A stretch of 64,000 bases of DNA, taken from contig LR732703.1 of NCBI GenBank assembly GCA_902506565.1, positions 1,384,525-1,448,524 on the forward strand, written 5' to 3'. The stretch's first letter is position 1. Each line of letters opens with the position of its first letter. The notes beneath the pieces are model-generated. The model saw only the letters and a program-made list of their open reading frames with translations, was not told the origin of the DNA and ran no database searches. Positions 18,352 to 27,625 of this stretch are shown here, in pieces. The translations under genes and the position numbers were made by a program. The stretch is from Burkholderiales bacterium 8X (GTDB taxonomy: Bacteria > Pseudomonadota > Gammaproteobacteria > Burkholderiales > Burkholderiaceae_C).

Positions 18352-18867
18352 TCAGGATCTCTCCGACCCGAGGCAAGAAGCATGGGCAAGGATCGACTCT
18401 GCCGCCTCCGCCGCGCTGGCCGAAGCCGAGTCGATGACTCGGCGCGAAGTCGTCCAGGGTTGATAGTCGCGACTCAGGACATCATCCCATCCGGGCAGCT
18501 TCAGTCCCTCGATATCGGCTGTGCGAGTCTCGATTCGCCTTCGATGCTCGCTCGAATCGGAGCAGACCACTTCGACTTCGACGATCAAAGAGGATGCGCT
18601 GGCCGCCACCGCACGCCAGGCGCTGCGCGTGACTTCGAGCGGATTGACGCAGTCGACGACGACGGACACTCCCAATTCGAGATTGGAAGCTGCCCATGCA
18701 TAAGCAAGCCGATACCCGGCAGGACCCACGTCGTCGATTGCCAAGGCGTTCCGAAGTGCCTGCTCGATCGTGTCGAGCCGCAGGTAGGCGAAGCCCGATC
18801 GAATCACCAACTGGCGCGCAAGGGTGCTCTTCCCGACCCCGGGCAGGCCGCCGAGAACGATCAGCAT
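18352..18867 (-). CDS. P-loop kinase-like ATPase (AAA_33 type)
   Basis: 171 residues. The N-terminus MLIVLGGLPGVGKSTLARQL is a Walker A motif followed by AYLRLDTIEQAL, the pattern of small nucleoside/zeta-toxin-like kinases that act on small molecules. A second strand (LGVSVVVDCVNP) is the likely Walker-B-equivalent, and an Arg-rich lid (SEHRRRIETRT) follows. The ATG at 18867 is chosen; the TTG at 18879 is weaker. Substrate unknown. Two tiny basic/coiled-coil genes lie directly upstream on the same strand, with gaps of 27 and 50 bp. Confidence 0.75.
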   Translation of the reverse strand: MLIVLGGLPGVGKSTLARQLVIRSGFAYLRLDTIEQALRNALAIDDVGPAGYRLAYAWAASNLELGVSVVVDCVNPLEVTRSAWRAVAASASSLIVEVEVVCSDSSEHRRRIETRTADIEGLKLPGWDDVLSRDYQPWTTSRRVIDSASASAAEAAESILAHASCLGSERS

Positions 18868-18894
18868 GGGGTCTTTCAATATCGAACCGGTGCG

Positions 18895-19053
18895 CTATTT
18901 CAGCGGCTTGTGTTTGGCGATGGCAGAAGTCGCACGACCTCTGGGCTCGCTCAGCGCGACTCGAAACCGCTGGGCGGCCTCTTTCAATCTCTGGGTCTCG
19001 GCCTTGGCTTCGGCCCGTATTTTCTTGCTCTCGCTGACGACCTGATGTGGCAT
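18895..19053 (-). CDS. Tiny basic helical protein, 52 aa
   Basis: It begins MPHQVVSESKKIRAEAKAET and continues as a charged helix, ending in HKPLK. It has one ATG and an uninterrupted frame, and sits 27 bp before the P-loop kinase on the same strand. No family recognised. Lys/Arg/Glu content suggests a coiled coil or nucleic-acid binding. It is the kind of gene that automatic callers miss. Confidence 0.4.
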   Translation of the reverse strand: MPHQVVSESKKIRAEAKAETQRLKEAAQRFRVALSEPRGRATSAIAKHKPLK

Positions 19054-19103
19054 GGCATGGGAATTAATCACATCCAGTCAGTGTAGCCAAGCCTGCCTTT
19101 GGT

Positions 19104-19274
19104 TCAACGCTTTGCTCGCGCAGCACGCACCTCTTCGAGGATCTTTTGAAGGTTTTCCCTGGCTTCCTCGATGGCTTTTCGGTTGGCCTCCAGCCGATGG
19201 GCAAGCTCCAGGCTGCGATGCTCGGCCAGCAATCGGCGTCGCGCGTTCTCGGCAGCAAGATCTTTCGGGTTCAT
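19104..19274 (-). CDS. Tiny coiled-coil protein, 56 aa
   Basis: It begins MNPKDLAAENARRRLLAEHR and is one long charged helix with a heptad pattern through LEANRKAIEEARENLQKILEEV. The ATG at 19274 is preferred; a TTG at 19298 would add 8 residues. It is the first of three closely spaced minus-strand genes ending with the P-loop kinase. Function unknown. Confidence 0.5.
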   Translation of the reverse strand: MNPKDLAAENARRRLLAEHRSLELAHRLEANRKAIEEARENLQKILEEVRAARAKR

Positions 19275-19352
19275 GCCCGACTGATGGGCAATCGGCAAGC
19301 CTGGTAGAGCAAAGCTTTGTCGCTCGCGATCTTGCGTGAGCGGGTAGATGCC

Positions 19353-19811
19353 TCAGCGCCTGCCTCCTCGCGGGTCGGGTGAGAGGTGAGGCGGCGGCTC
19401 AGCCTTCGGTCGATTCGAATCGTTGTCGGCGCCCACCCGGCGGGAATCGATACGGTTGGAGATTTCATCGTCGGTGGACAGGACGGCATCGGACTCTGGA
19501 CCGTCGGCATCGGCCAACTCGCGCCGGCGATGGGGTTCGAGGTCGGACGCGGCACTCTGCTGCGGCCTGTCTTGCGGTCCGGTTCGATCCTCCGAATTCG
19601 TGCTCGGAAGGGCGTCACGTGCCGCCATGTTGCCGCCCCCGCCGGCGGTTCGGCCATCGCCCAGCGAGTTGCCGCTTCCGGCGTGCAGGAATTCTCGACC
19701 TCGATCGGTTTCGATCGCCTCTTGCTCGGGGTCGCGCTCGGCTTGCTCGCCCGTCAGCGGCGCGGCAGAACCGTCGTCGGGTGGATTGGATGGTGGGCTG
19801 GACTGGGACAT
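19353..19811 (-). CDS. Disordered hypothetical protein, 152 aa
   Basis: A low-complexity, acidic and hydrophilic sequence (Ser/Pro/Asp/Glu/Arg-rich) without hydrophobic core, signal or membrane segment. It starts MSQSSPPSNPPDDGSAAPL. It may be an intrinsically disordered protein, but the composition gives little coding evidence beyond an ATG and an open frame. It sits between the tiny coiled-coil gene and the NYN/NERD pair. Confidence 0.4.
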   Translation of the reverse strand: MSQSSPPSNPPDDGSAAPLTGEQAERDPEQEAIETDRGREFLHAGSGNSLGDGRTAGGGGNMAARDALPSTNSEDRTGPQDRPQQSAASDLEPHRRRELADADGPESDAVLSTDDEISNRIDSRRVGADNDSNRPKAEPPPHLSPDPRGGRR

Positions 19812-19872
19812 GCGGAGACTCCGAAATGGTGTTGCTGCGAATGCGGCAATCGGGAGTCCCGCGAATGCAATC

Positions 19873-20463
19873 TCAAGCAGACGGCTTCAATTGGGAAGCT
19901 TCGATCCGGTTTTGCAGTGCAACAAGCGTCTTTGGCTTTCCAGCTTCGACAAGGTCTTTGCAGATCTCCAGACTCACTGACTCGACCGACTTTGTTCTTT
20001 CTGCCTTTGATGCGGCTGTTGAATTGACCGAAGTCGGCAGGGCAATAGCCGGAGCCGGCAGCCCTCGAGAACCTCCGGGCTGATTTGTTTCTCTGATGCT
20101 GCGTGGAGGGACTGAGCCCAGGGTTTCCAGACGTTCGATCAGCAATCCCTTGGATCTGGCATGAGCGACTGCCGGGTCATAGTCTCCGTCTGCCGCAACG
20201 ATCACGAAGCGCGCACCCACCTCTCGCCGGCCGATCAAGTAGCCAAGGTAGAGCACCAGATGGAAATCAAGCGAGTTCTTGCCGGGGCGAGAGATGTCGA
20301 CCAGCGACACCTGCCGACCCAGTTCCATGTAGGGCCCAAGCATCCCGACTTCCTGATCGCCGAAGAAGATCCAAGCTTCTCCAGTCGTCCCCATCCACAG
20401 CGCGACCTGCTCTGGCGCAGGACGCCTGTTCTGCAAGTCGATCAGCAGGTAGGTCTTGCTCAC
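19873..20463 (-). CDS. NYN/PIN-like domain protein
   Basis: 196 residues. The N-terminal ~120 residues follow the NYN/PIN pattern of metal-dependent RNases: an opening strand with Asp (YLLIDLQNRRP), a helix after KNSLDFHLVLYLG with the second acidic site, and the motif VAADGDYDPAV equivalent to the SGDSDF signature, then GLLIERLETLG. The C-terminal part is a linker and a helix. It overlaps the stop of the NERD-UvrD helicase gene by 4 bases (ATGA), so the two proteins are produced together and probably act together. Nuclease activity is predicted from the acidic residues, not shown. Confidence 0.7.
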   Translation of the reverse strand: MSKTYLLIDLQNRRPAPEQVALWMGTTGEAWIFFGDQEVGMLGPYMELGRQVSLVDISRPGKNSLDFHLVLYLGYLIGRREVGARFVIVAADGDYDPAVAHARSKGLLIERLETLGSVPPRSIRETNQPGGSRGLPAPAIALPTSVNSTAASKAERTKSVESVSLEICKDLVEAGKPKTLVALQNRIEASQLKPSA

Positions 20464-22274
20464 TGCCGAGCGGCGTTGGCGATCATGAGGCGGGACGTGG
20501 CGCGGGTCGCGCCGACATAGAAGAGCCGCATTTCCTCCAGCGCGTCGTCATCCTTGGTGTCCGTTTCGACGCCGGCAACGGCTGGACGGGCACCCACGAC
20601 TGCGACCACCGGAAACTCCAGCCCCTTGCTTGCATGAAGGGTCATCACCTTGATGGTGTCTGCTCCGGGGTCGAAATCGTGCGTTCCCTTGCGCACCTTG
20701 TGCGGCAGTTGGCGACGACCCAATGCTCTGGCGCACTCGTCCATGAGTGCCCAGCTGCGGCACAGCACGGCCATGTCACCCCAGGCGTGACCTTCGCTGT
20801 GCGCGCTGGCCATCAGTTCGGCGATGCGATCGGCCTGCGCCCGCGTGCTTGGCAGGTCGATGACGATCGGTTCCGGTCCATCGCGGCCGCAGCTCACGGG
20901 GTGGAGGAGGGGGACGCCGTCGTCGTCGTTCTCCTGGGCGCGCAGCAGCTCCGTCGCCATTCCGCTCGCGGTCTGGAGGATTTGTCGGGTGTTTCGGTAA
21001 TTGATCTTGAGGATCGTGGTGCGGCCTTGAGCCTGCACGCCCACGCTCTTGAAGCTGAACGACTTGCCGCGTCGCTTGTCGTAAATGCTTTGAGCGTCGT
21101 CGTAGAGTAGGAGAAGACTGTTGGTGGTGGGGTCGACCATTTGAGTGATCAACTTCAGCCATTCCGGTGCGAAGTCGTGACCCTCGTCCACCAGTACAGC
21201 AAGGTACTGCCCTGACGGAATCATCCGGCGCTCGACACCCTCGATGACGTTTTGCACCATCTGGTCCATCTTGGGACCGACTGCAAGGTCGTTTGGTGGC
21301 AATGGCTGACCAAAAGCCACCAGCTGATCCCGACACCATTTGTGAAAGTGGCGGACATGCACGCGGTCGGCCAGGGCCTTCGCATGGATGGTCGCATGCA
21401 GCTTGACGGCCAGCGGTTCGTTGTAGCAAAGGATCAGGACGGGCTTGTGAACATCGGTGGCCGCCTTGGCCAGGTACTCGGCTCTGTACCCGAGGATCAT
21501 GGTCTTGCCAGACCCAGCGACGCCATGGATCACCCGGTGACCTTCTCCCAAGCTGCGCGCCAGCTGCTCCTGCTGCAAGTCCATGACGCGAAGGAAGTCC
21601 GGGATGACGGCTTGTTCGTCCGCATCATCGAACAGCGCGACTTGCTCCGGCACGCGGACTTCCGGAAACAGGTTCCACCGCACACGGTCAATCTGCGGCA
21701 ACGACAGGCTGCCACGCATCAAGTGCGGGAACATGTCCCACAGTCGGGACTGCAGCGCCTCCGGCTCGGCGTCCTCTAGCATTTCGTCGGAGCAGATCAC
21801 CCGCTGCGAATCGATTGCGTTTTGGAGGCCAGCCGATTCGAATTGCCGGCGGGTGATGCGTGTGAAGACCACGCCGTAGCTCCAGGGAAAAGTGAGCATT
21901 CCCTGGAACTTGCCTTCGTGCTGAATCAGCTGGCTGTCACGCTTGAGGGCATCGACCACCTGCAGTGTTTGGTGGCGGGCTTGTTCGATGGGATTGGGAA
22001 CGCTCTTCGGCACGCCATCCGGAGCGATCATCCAGTCGCCCCGAGAAACGTTCTGAATCGTCTCGAGGCGCCAGTCTTTGGTTTCCAAGATCAGCAGGCC
22101 GCGCCGCGGATGCAAGACCACGAAATCGGGGTGACATTGCTTCGGGCCGATGGGGACGTCGAACCACAGCAGGTAGTCGTCATCGAGCTTCTGCTGCAAG
22201 CGTTCAGCCAAGCGGCGCTCGCCGGATGTCATGCGGGCGACGCAGGCGCCGAGTGCGGGCATCAGGATGGCCAT
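20460..22274 (-). CDS. NERD-domain UvrD-like superfamily I helicase
   Basis: About 604 residues. The N-terminal NERD nuclease-like domain has the PDFVVLHPRRG...LILETKDW arrangement, giving an Asp and an ExK pair as in PD-(D/E)xK nucleases. The helicase part has Walker A GVAGSGKT (about 250), VLVDEGHDF as Walker B, INYRNTRQIL, VMTLHASKGLEFPVV and RLFYVGATRATSRL, so all main superfamily I motifs are present. The ATG at 22274 (MAILMPALG) is preferred to the one at 22328. It is followed with ATGA overlap by the NYN gene and lies on the 3' side of tRNA-Thr. The pair looks like a DNA/RNA-processing or defence module; this is inference. Confidence 0.85.
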   Translation of the reverse strand: MAILMPALGACVARMTSGERRLAERLQQKLDDDYLLWFDVPIGPKQCHPDFVVLHPRRGLLILETKDWRLETIQNVSRGDWMIAPDGVPKSVPNPIEQARHQTLQVVDALKRDSQLIQHEGKFQGMLTFPWSYGVVFTRITRRQFESAGLQNAIDSQRVICSDEMLEDAEPEALQSRLWDMFPHLMRGSLSLPQIDRVRWNLFPEVRVPEQVALFDDADEQAVIPDFLRVMDLQQEQLARSLGEGHRVIHGVAGSGKTMILGYRAEYLAKAATDVHKPVLILCYNEPLAVKLHATIHAKALADRVHVRHFHKWCRDQLVAFGQPLPPNDLAVGPKMDQMVQNVIEGVERRMIPSGQYLAVLVDEGHDFAPEWLKLITQMVDPTTNSLLLLYDDAQSIYDKRRGKSFSFKSVGVQAQGRTTILKINYRNTRQILQTASGMATELLRAQENDDDGVPLLHPVSCGRDGPEPIVIDLPSTRAQADRIAELMASAHSEGHAWGDMAVLCRSWALMDECARALGRRQLPHKVRKGTHDFDPGADTIKVMTLHASKGLEFPVVAVVGARPAVAGVETDTKDDDALEEMRLFYVGATRATSRLMIANAARQ

Positions 22275-22557
22275 GGATGGAACCCGTGAGATGAGCAGCT
22301 TTTGATCATGGGCGCAAAGTTGCTGCAAAGGCGCGCGCTACCCAATGACTCTCATCATCGATGTGCAGGATTTCACGAGGCTTTGTCGCTTCCGTTGGCT
22401 ATAGATGGCTAACTGTGGCCAGCCTCGCTCTGGCGGGACTGTCCGCTCTCGACCATTTGCGGCACCCCTGCCGATGCCAAGCGAAACAATCGTGCCCGGT
22501 GAGGGCACACAAAAAAGCCCGTCATCGCTTGGATGCCGGGCTTCTTGTTGACTGTAT
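22275..22557. other. Intergenic region between NERD helicase and tRNA-Thr (283 bp)
   Basis: No open frame of note. It should hold the promoter for the helicase/NYN pair (minus strand) and contains the terminator of the tRNA transcript at 22511-22543. No repeat of the tRNA 3' end was spotted. Confidence 0.5.
22511..22543 (-). terminator. Rho-independent terminator after tRNA-Thr
   Basis: Read on the minus strand: stem AGCCCGGCAT / ATGACGGGCT with one mismatch, then a run of T. It would end the fbp/tRNA-Thr transcript. Confidence 0.75.
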
Positions 22558-22633
22558 TGGTGCCGGAGAGATGAATCGAACACCCGACCTTCTCATTACG
22601 AATGAGCTGCTCTACCGACTGAGCTACACCGGC
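22558..22633 (-). tRNA. tRNA-Thr (anticodon CGT)
   Basis: A 76-nt cloverleaf on the minus strand. It starts GCCGGTG, has a D-arm GCTCAGTCGGTAGAGC, an anticodon stem-loop CTCATTCGTAATGAG with anticodon CGT, a T-arm with GTTCGATTC, and an encoded CCA. The acceptor stem has one U-U mismatch at the sixth pair. It lies 11 bp downstream of fbp on the same strand. Confidence 0.95.
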
Positions 22634-22644
22634 TAAGCCCGCGA

Positions 22645-23658
22645 TTATAGCGACTGGTGATAGCTCGTCAGCCGCTCGACTTCGTTCCTGGAGCCGAGGA
22701 CCACGGCGACTCGTTCGTGCAACTTGCCGGGTTGCAGGTCGAGGATGCGCTGCTTGCCGTTGGTGGATGCGCCGCCGGCCTGCTCGACCAGCCAGCTCAT
22801 CGGATTGGCCTCATACATCAAGCGGAGCTTGCCGGCCTTTTCGGGCTCGCGGCGGTCCCAGGGGTACATGAAGACGCCGCCGCGCATCAGGATGCGGTGC
22901 ACGTCGGCCACCATGCTGGCGACCCAGCGCATGTTGAAGTCCTTGCCGCGCGGACCGTCGCGGCCGGCCAGGCATTCGTCGATGTAGCGCTTGACCGGCT
23001 CGTCCCAGTGCCGGAGGTTGCTCATGTTGATCGCGAATTCCTTGGTGTCTGCCGGAATTCGGATGTCCTGCTGCGTGAGCATGAAGGAGCCTTGCTCGCG
23101 GTCGAGCGTGAACATCGCGACACCCATGCCGACGGTGAGCACCAGCGTGGTCTGCGGACCGTAGATGCAGTACCCCGCCGCCACCTGCTTGCTGCCGGCC
23201 TGCAGGAAGTCCGACTCCTGCACGCCCGGCGTGTCGTCCGGCTTCTTGAGCACGCTGAAGATGGTGCCGATGCTGACGTTGACGTCGATGTTGCTGGAGC
23301 CGTCGAGCGGGTCGAACAAGAGCAGATACTCGCCCTGCGGATAGCGGTTGGGCACCACGTAGATGGTGTCCATTTCCTCGCTGGCCATGGCCGCCAGGTG
23401 GCCGCCCCACTCGTTGGCTTCGATCAGCACTTCGTTGGCGATGATGTCCAGCTTCTTCTGGATCTCGCCCTGGACGTTTTCGCTTTCCGCGGTGCCGAGC
23501 ACGCCTCCGAGGGCGCCTTTGTTGACGGCCTGGCTGATGCCCTTGCAGGCACGAGCGACGACTTCGAGCAGGAGGCGCAGCTGTCCCGGAATGAGGCCGT
23601 GGTCACGCTGCTGTTCGACCAGGTAGCGGGTGAGGGAGATGTTGGACTTGGTAGGCAT
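22645..23658 (-). CDS. fbp: Fructose-1,6-bisphosphatase, class 1
   Basis: 337 residues, the normal length. It carries the metal/phosphate site [13 protein letters not shown] and the region [11 protein letters not shown], and the C-terminal segment [18 protein letters not shown] with the substrate-contacting residues. It removes the 1-phosphate from fructose-1,6-bisphosphate in gluconeogenesis, in the cytoplasm, using magnesium. It follows pepN with a 25-bp gap and precedes tRNA-Thr on the same strand. Confidence 0.97.
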   Translation of the reverse strand: MPTKSNISLTRYLVEQQRDHGLIPGQLRLLLEVVARACKGISQAVNKGALGGVLGTAESENVQGEIQKKLDIIANEVLIEANEWGGHLAAMASEEMDTIYVVPNRYPQGEYLLLFDPLDGSSNIDVNVSIGTIFSVLKKPDDTPGVQESDFLQAGSKQVAAGYCIYGPQTTLVLTVGMGVAMFTLDREQGSFMLTQQDIRIPADTKEFAINMSNLRHWDEPVKRYIDECLAGRDGPRGKDFNMRWVASMVADVHRILMRGGVFMYPWDRREPEKAGKLRLMYEANPMSWLVEQAGGASTNGKQRILDLQPGKLHERVAVVLGSRNEVERLTSYHQSL

Positions 23659-23683
23659 CTTGATGAAAGTCGAACGATGAGAT

Positions 23684-26377
23684 TCAGCCGGCGAGGGCGC
23701 GGGTCACGACTTCGTGCGTGTCCTTGCTCAGGTCCGGCCGCGAGGCCACGCGGGCGATGGCCTCGCGTGCGGCGCCGCGGTAGGGCTCCGCCAGCTTGCT
23801 CCAGCGATCGAGCGCGCGGGCGAGGCGGGCCGCGACCTGCGGATTGATGGCGTCGAGTTCGATCACGCGATCGCTCCAGAACACGTAGCCGGCGGCATCG
23901 GGCCGATGCAGGGCCCCCGGGTTGGCGCTGCAGTAGCTGAAGATCACGCTGCGCGCGCGGTTCGGGTTCTTGATGGAGAAGTCCGGATGCTTCATCAGCT
24001 GCTTGACGAGCGGCAGGATGTTGCCGCCGCGATCGGGCGCGCCGGCCTGCAGCGAGAACCACTTGTCGATGACCAGCGCCTCGTCCTTGAACATGGCATG
24101 GAAGCGGGCGAGGGCCTGGCTCGCGAGTGCGTGGCCGGAAGAAACCAGTGCGCTGAGCGCGTTGAAACGATCGGTCATGTTGGCCGCATCCTTGAAGCGC
24201 TGCAGCGTCTTGCCGGGCCAGACCGCGTCGCCGCTCGCCACCGCCGCCAGGCAGAGATGCGTGAGCGCCATGCCGGCCAGTGCGCGGCGGCCGGCCGACA
24301 GCGGATCGGGCTTGTAGGCGCCGGTGTCGTGGTTCAGCTCGTAGGCCTGCTCCCATTCGGGCTGCAGCGCGGTCGCGAGCTGCAGGCGCATCGCCTCGCG
24401 CACCCGGTGCACACGCTGCGGATCGACGATCGACAGCTGCTCGCCGATGTAGGTTTCCGAAGGCAGCGTGAGCACGAGTTCCTTGAAGGCCGCGTCGAGC
24501 GATGCGTCGCCGAGGGTCGCGCGCATGGCATCGACGTACGCGGCGGAAAGCGGCTCGTTCGTTGCCGAACTGCTCTCCGCATCGATCGCGGAGAGCGCTG
24601 CGCGCAAGGCGAGACGCTGGCCGGCTTCCCAGCGGTTGAACGGATCGGTGTCGTGTGCGAGCAGCGTCAGCAATTGCTGGTCGCCGTAGTCGTGCTCGAG
24701 GATGACCGGCGCACTGAAGTTGCGCAGGATCGACGGGACCGGTTCGCTCTCGACGTTGATGAATTCGATGCGCTCTTCGGCAGTCGAAAGCACGATGCTG
24801 CGGGTGCCCATGGTGGCCGAGTCCTCGCCCGCGAGCTGCAGCGGCAGCTCGCGGCCGGCCTGGTCGAGCAAGCCCATGTTGATCGGGATGACGAAGGGTT
24901 CCTTCGCCATCTGGCCGGGCGTCGGCGGGCAGCTTTGCGCGAGGTCGAGCGTATAGGTTTTTTGCTCGGCGTCGTAGCGGCTCTGCACCCGGAGCCGAGG
25001 CGTTCCGGCCTGGCCGTACCAGCGCTTGAACTGGGGCAGCAGCCGGGCGAGCTCCGAATCGGGGTTGGCATCCGCGATGGCCTGTGCGAAGTCGTCGCAG
25101 GTGACCGCATGGCCGTCGTGCCGCTCGAAGTAAAGCGTCATGCCTCGCTCGAAGCCCTTGCGGCCGACCAGCGTCTGCATCATGCGAACGACCTCGGCAC
25201 CCTTCTCGTAGATGGTGACCGTGTAGAAGTTGCTGATCTCGATGTAGCTGTCCGGCCGCACGGGGTGGGCCATCGGGCCCGCGTCCTCTGGGAACTGCGC
25301 GGTGCGGAGCACCCGCACGTCCTCGATGCGCTTGACCGCGCGAGCCGAGGCATCGGTGCAGAGATCCTGGCTGAACTCCTGGTCGCGGAAGACCGTGAGG
25401 CCTTCCTTCAACGAAAGCTGGAACCAGTCGCGGCAGGTGACCCGGTCTCCGGTCCAGTTGTGGAAGTACTCGTGCCCGACCACGCTCTCGATGTTGCCGT
25501 AGTCGGCGTCGGTGGCGGTGGACTGATTGGCCAGCACGTACTTGGTGTTGAAGATGTTGAGGCCCTTGTTCTCCATCGCGCCCATGTTGAAGTCGCTGGT
25601 CGCGACGATCATGAATCGATCGAGATCGAGCGGCAGGCCGAAGCGGGCCTCGTCCCACACCACCGAGTTGATGAGCGAATCCATCGCATGCTCGGTCTTG
25701 TCGAGGTCGCCCGAACGCACGAAGACCTGCAGCAGGTGCTCCTTGCCGCTGCGCGAGGTGATGCGCTGCTCGCGCGCCACCAGCTTGCCGGCGACCAGCG
25801 CGAACAGGTAGCTGGGCTTGCGGAACGGGTCGACCCATTTGGCGAAGTGGCGGCCCTCGGGCAAGTCGCCTTCCTCGACCAGGTTGCCGTTCGAGAGCAA
25901 CACCGGATAGTGGTCCTTGTTGGCCCGCAGCAGCACCGTGTAGCTCGCCATCACGTCAGGACGATCGAGGAAATAGGTGATGCGCCGAAAGCCTTCTGCC
26001 TCGCACTGCGTGAAGAAGGTGTCTTCGCTCACGAACAAGCCCATCAGCTTGGTGTTCTTGATCGGGCAGCAGGTGGTGAAGATCTCGAGCTCGCAGCTTT
26101 CGGGCAGGTTGTCGATCACCAGCTGGTCGGCTTCCATGCGAAACGATGCGCCCTGGCCATCGACCAGCACCCGAGCCAGGTTCAGCTCGTCGCCGTCGAG
26201 CCGGAGCGGTGCTGCCGCCACCTCGGGATTGCGGCGCAGGCGCATTCGATTCAGGACGCGGGTCTTGGCCGGATCGAGGTCGAAGGTCAGGTCGACGGTG
26301 TCGATCCAGTAGGCAGGCGCGGTGTAGTCCTCGCGACGAATCGCGATGGGTTGGCCTTGGGCGTCACGCAACAGCAT
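23684..26377 (-). CDS. pepN: Aminopeptidase N (M1 family)
   Basis: 897 residues, a typical bacterial PepN. The substrate motif GAMEN ([12 protein letters not shown]) and the zinc site [11 protein letters not shown] followed by [13 protein letters not shown] (HExxH plus downstream Glu) are intact. The C-terminal helical domain is complete. It removes N-terminal residues from cytoplasmic peptides. It lies between prfB and fbp on the same strand, a common order in this group of bacteria. Confidence 0.97.
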   Translation of the reverse strand: MLLRDAQGQPIAIRREDYTAPAYWIDTVDLTFDLDPAKTRVLNRMRLRRNPEVAAAPLRLDGDELNLARVLVDGQGASFRMEADQLVIDNLPESCELEIFTTCCPIKNTKLMGLFVSEDTFFTQCEAEGFRRITYFLDRPDVMASYTVLLRANKDHYPVLLSNGNLVEEGDLPEGRHFAKWVDPFRKPSYLFALVAGKLVAREQRITSRSGKEHLLQVFVRSGDLDKTEHAMDSLINSVVWDEARFGLPLDLDRFMIVATSDFNMGAMENKGLNIFNTKYVLANQSTATDADYGNIESVVGHEYFHNWTGDRVTCRDWFQLSLKEGLTVFRDQEFSQDLCTDASARAVKRIEDVRVLRTAQFPEDAGPMAHPVRPDSYIEISNFYTVTIYEKGAEVVRMMQTLVGRKGFERGMTLYFERHDGHAVTCDDFAQAIADANPDSELARLLPQFKRWYGQAGTPRLRVQSRYDAEQKTYTLDLAQSCPPTPGQMAKEPFVIPINMGLLDQAGRELPLQLAGEDSATMGTRSIVLSTAEERIEFINVESEPVPSILRNFSAPVILEHDYGDQQLLTLLAHDTDPFNRWEAGQRLALRAALSAIDAESSSATNEPLSAAYVDAMRATLGDASLDAAFKELVLTLPSETYIGEQLSIVDPQRVHRVREAMRLQLATALQPEWEQAYELNHDTGAYKPDPLSAGRRALAGMALTHLCLAAVASGDAVWPGKTLQRFKDAANMTDRFNALSALVSSGHALASQALARFHAMFKDEALVIDKWFSLQAGAPDRGGNILPLVKQLMKHPDFSIKNPNRARSVIFSYCSANPGALHRPDAAGYVFWSDRVIELDAINPQVAARLARALDRWSKLAEPYRGAAREAIARVASRPDLSKDTHEVVTRALAG

Positions 26378-26449
26378 CGAGGGTCTCCGGAAAATTCATG
26401 AGGGCGGCAATGGATCGGGGCGAACGATGCGCTCGCAGGGCGGGCTGCA

Positions 26450-27554
26450 TCAGACGCCTTGCTTGAGCGAGGCTTCGATGAAGACATCGAGATCGCCGTC
26501 CAGCACCTTCTGGGTAGCCGAAACCTCGACGCTGGTGCGCAGGTCCTTGATGCGGCTGTTGTCCAGCACGTAGCTGCGAATCTGGTGACCCCAGCCGACG
26601 TCGGTCTTGCTGTCTTCGAGCTTCTGCTGCTCTTCCTGGCGCTTGCGCATCTCGTGGTCGTACAGGCGCGAGCGCAGGCGCTTCCAGGCGACATCGCGAT
26701 TGCTGTGTTGGCTGCGGCCATCCTGGCACTGCACCACGATGCCGGTCGGGATGTGCGTGAGACGCACCGCCGAATCGGTCTTGTTGATGTGCTGCCCGCC
26801 CGCGCCGCTGGCGCGGAAGGTGTCGGTGCGAACGTCCGCCGGGTTGATATCGATCTCGATCGAGTCGTCGATCTCGGGGTAGACGAAGATGCTCGCGAAG
26901 CTGGTGTGACGGCCGCCGGACGAATCGAAGGGCGACTTCCGCACCAGCCGATGCACACCGGTCTCGGTGCGCAGCAGGCCGAAGGCATAGTCGCCCTCGA
27001 CCTTGATGGTGGCGCCCTTGATGCCGGCCGTGTCGCCCGGCGTTTCATCTTCGATCTGGGTCTTGAAGCCCTTGCGCTCGGCGTACTTCAGGTATTGCCG
27101 CAGCAGCATGCTGGCCCAGTCGCAGGCCTCGGTGCCACCGGCTCCGGCCTGGATGTCGACGAAGGCATTGAGCGGATCGGCCGGGTTGTTGAACATCCGG
27201 CGGAACTCGAGCTGCTTGATCGATTCCTCGAGCGCTGCGGCGTCGTCGGCGATGGCCTGGAGGCCATCCATGTCGCCTTCTTCCTTCGACATCTCGAAGA
27301 GCTCGGTGTTGTCGGACAGCCCGCTCGTGAGCTTGTCGAGCGTGACGACCACGTCGTCGAGCGACTTCTTCTCGCGGCCGAGTTCCTGGGCCTTCTTGGG
27401 GTCGTTCCAGACGGTCGGATCTTCGAGCGATGCGTTGACCGTCCTCAGGCGTTCGGATTTGGCATCGTAGTCAAAGATACCTCCGTAAATCGGCGGTCCT
27501 TGCGCTCAGGTCTTGAAGCTTGGCGCCGATCTGGTTGATTTGTTCTGCATCCAT
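26450..27554 (-). CDS. prfB: Peptide chain release factor 2 (programmed +1 frameshift)
   Basis: Two overlapping frames make one protein of about 367 residues. The first frame begins at the ATG at 27554 ([13 protein letters not shown]) and reaches an in-frame TGA at 27471-27473 after CTT. A +1 shift there continues with [19 protein letters not shown] into the long second frame. The second frame has the GGQ motif in [19 protein letters not shown]. The SPF-type codon-recognition region lies in [16 protein letters not shown]2 reads UAA and UGA and releases the nascent peptide. The shift is autoregulatory, since low RF2 favours it. Confidence 0.97.
27470..27486 (-). promoter_or_regulatory. prfB programmed frameshift site
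   Basis: Read on the minus strand: CGGAGG, TAT, CTT, TGA, C. The internal Shine-Dalgarno-like GGAGG sits just upstream of the slippery CTT and the UGA stop, as in the classical bacterial RF2 site. The base after UGA is C, a weak termination context that favours slippage. Confidence 0.95.
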
Positions 27555-27625
27555 GGGGTAGTCCTGACGGTGTTCGGGTGGGCGGAGGGATGGCGGATTT
27601 TCTCACGCCGGCCGATGGGCTCGCC

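Noticed and set aside
15982-19086. Plus-strand open frame of about 1,030 codons over the TRIC and secreted-protein genes
   Set aside because: Low-information Arg/Gly/Ala-rich translation out of frame with well-supported genes.
18287-22557. Integrated element with attachment-site repeats at tRNA-Thr
   Set aside because: No integrase and no second copy of the tRNA 3' end were found, so the island idea is kept only as context.
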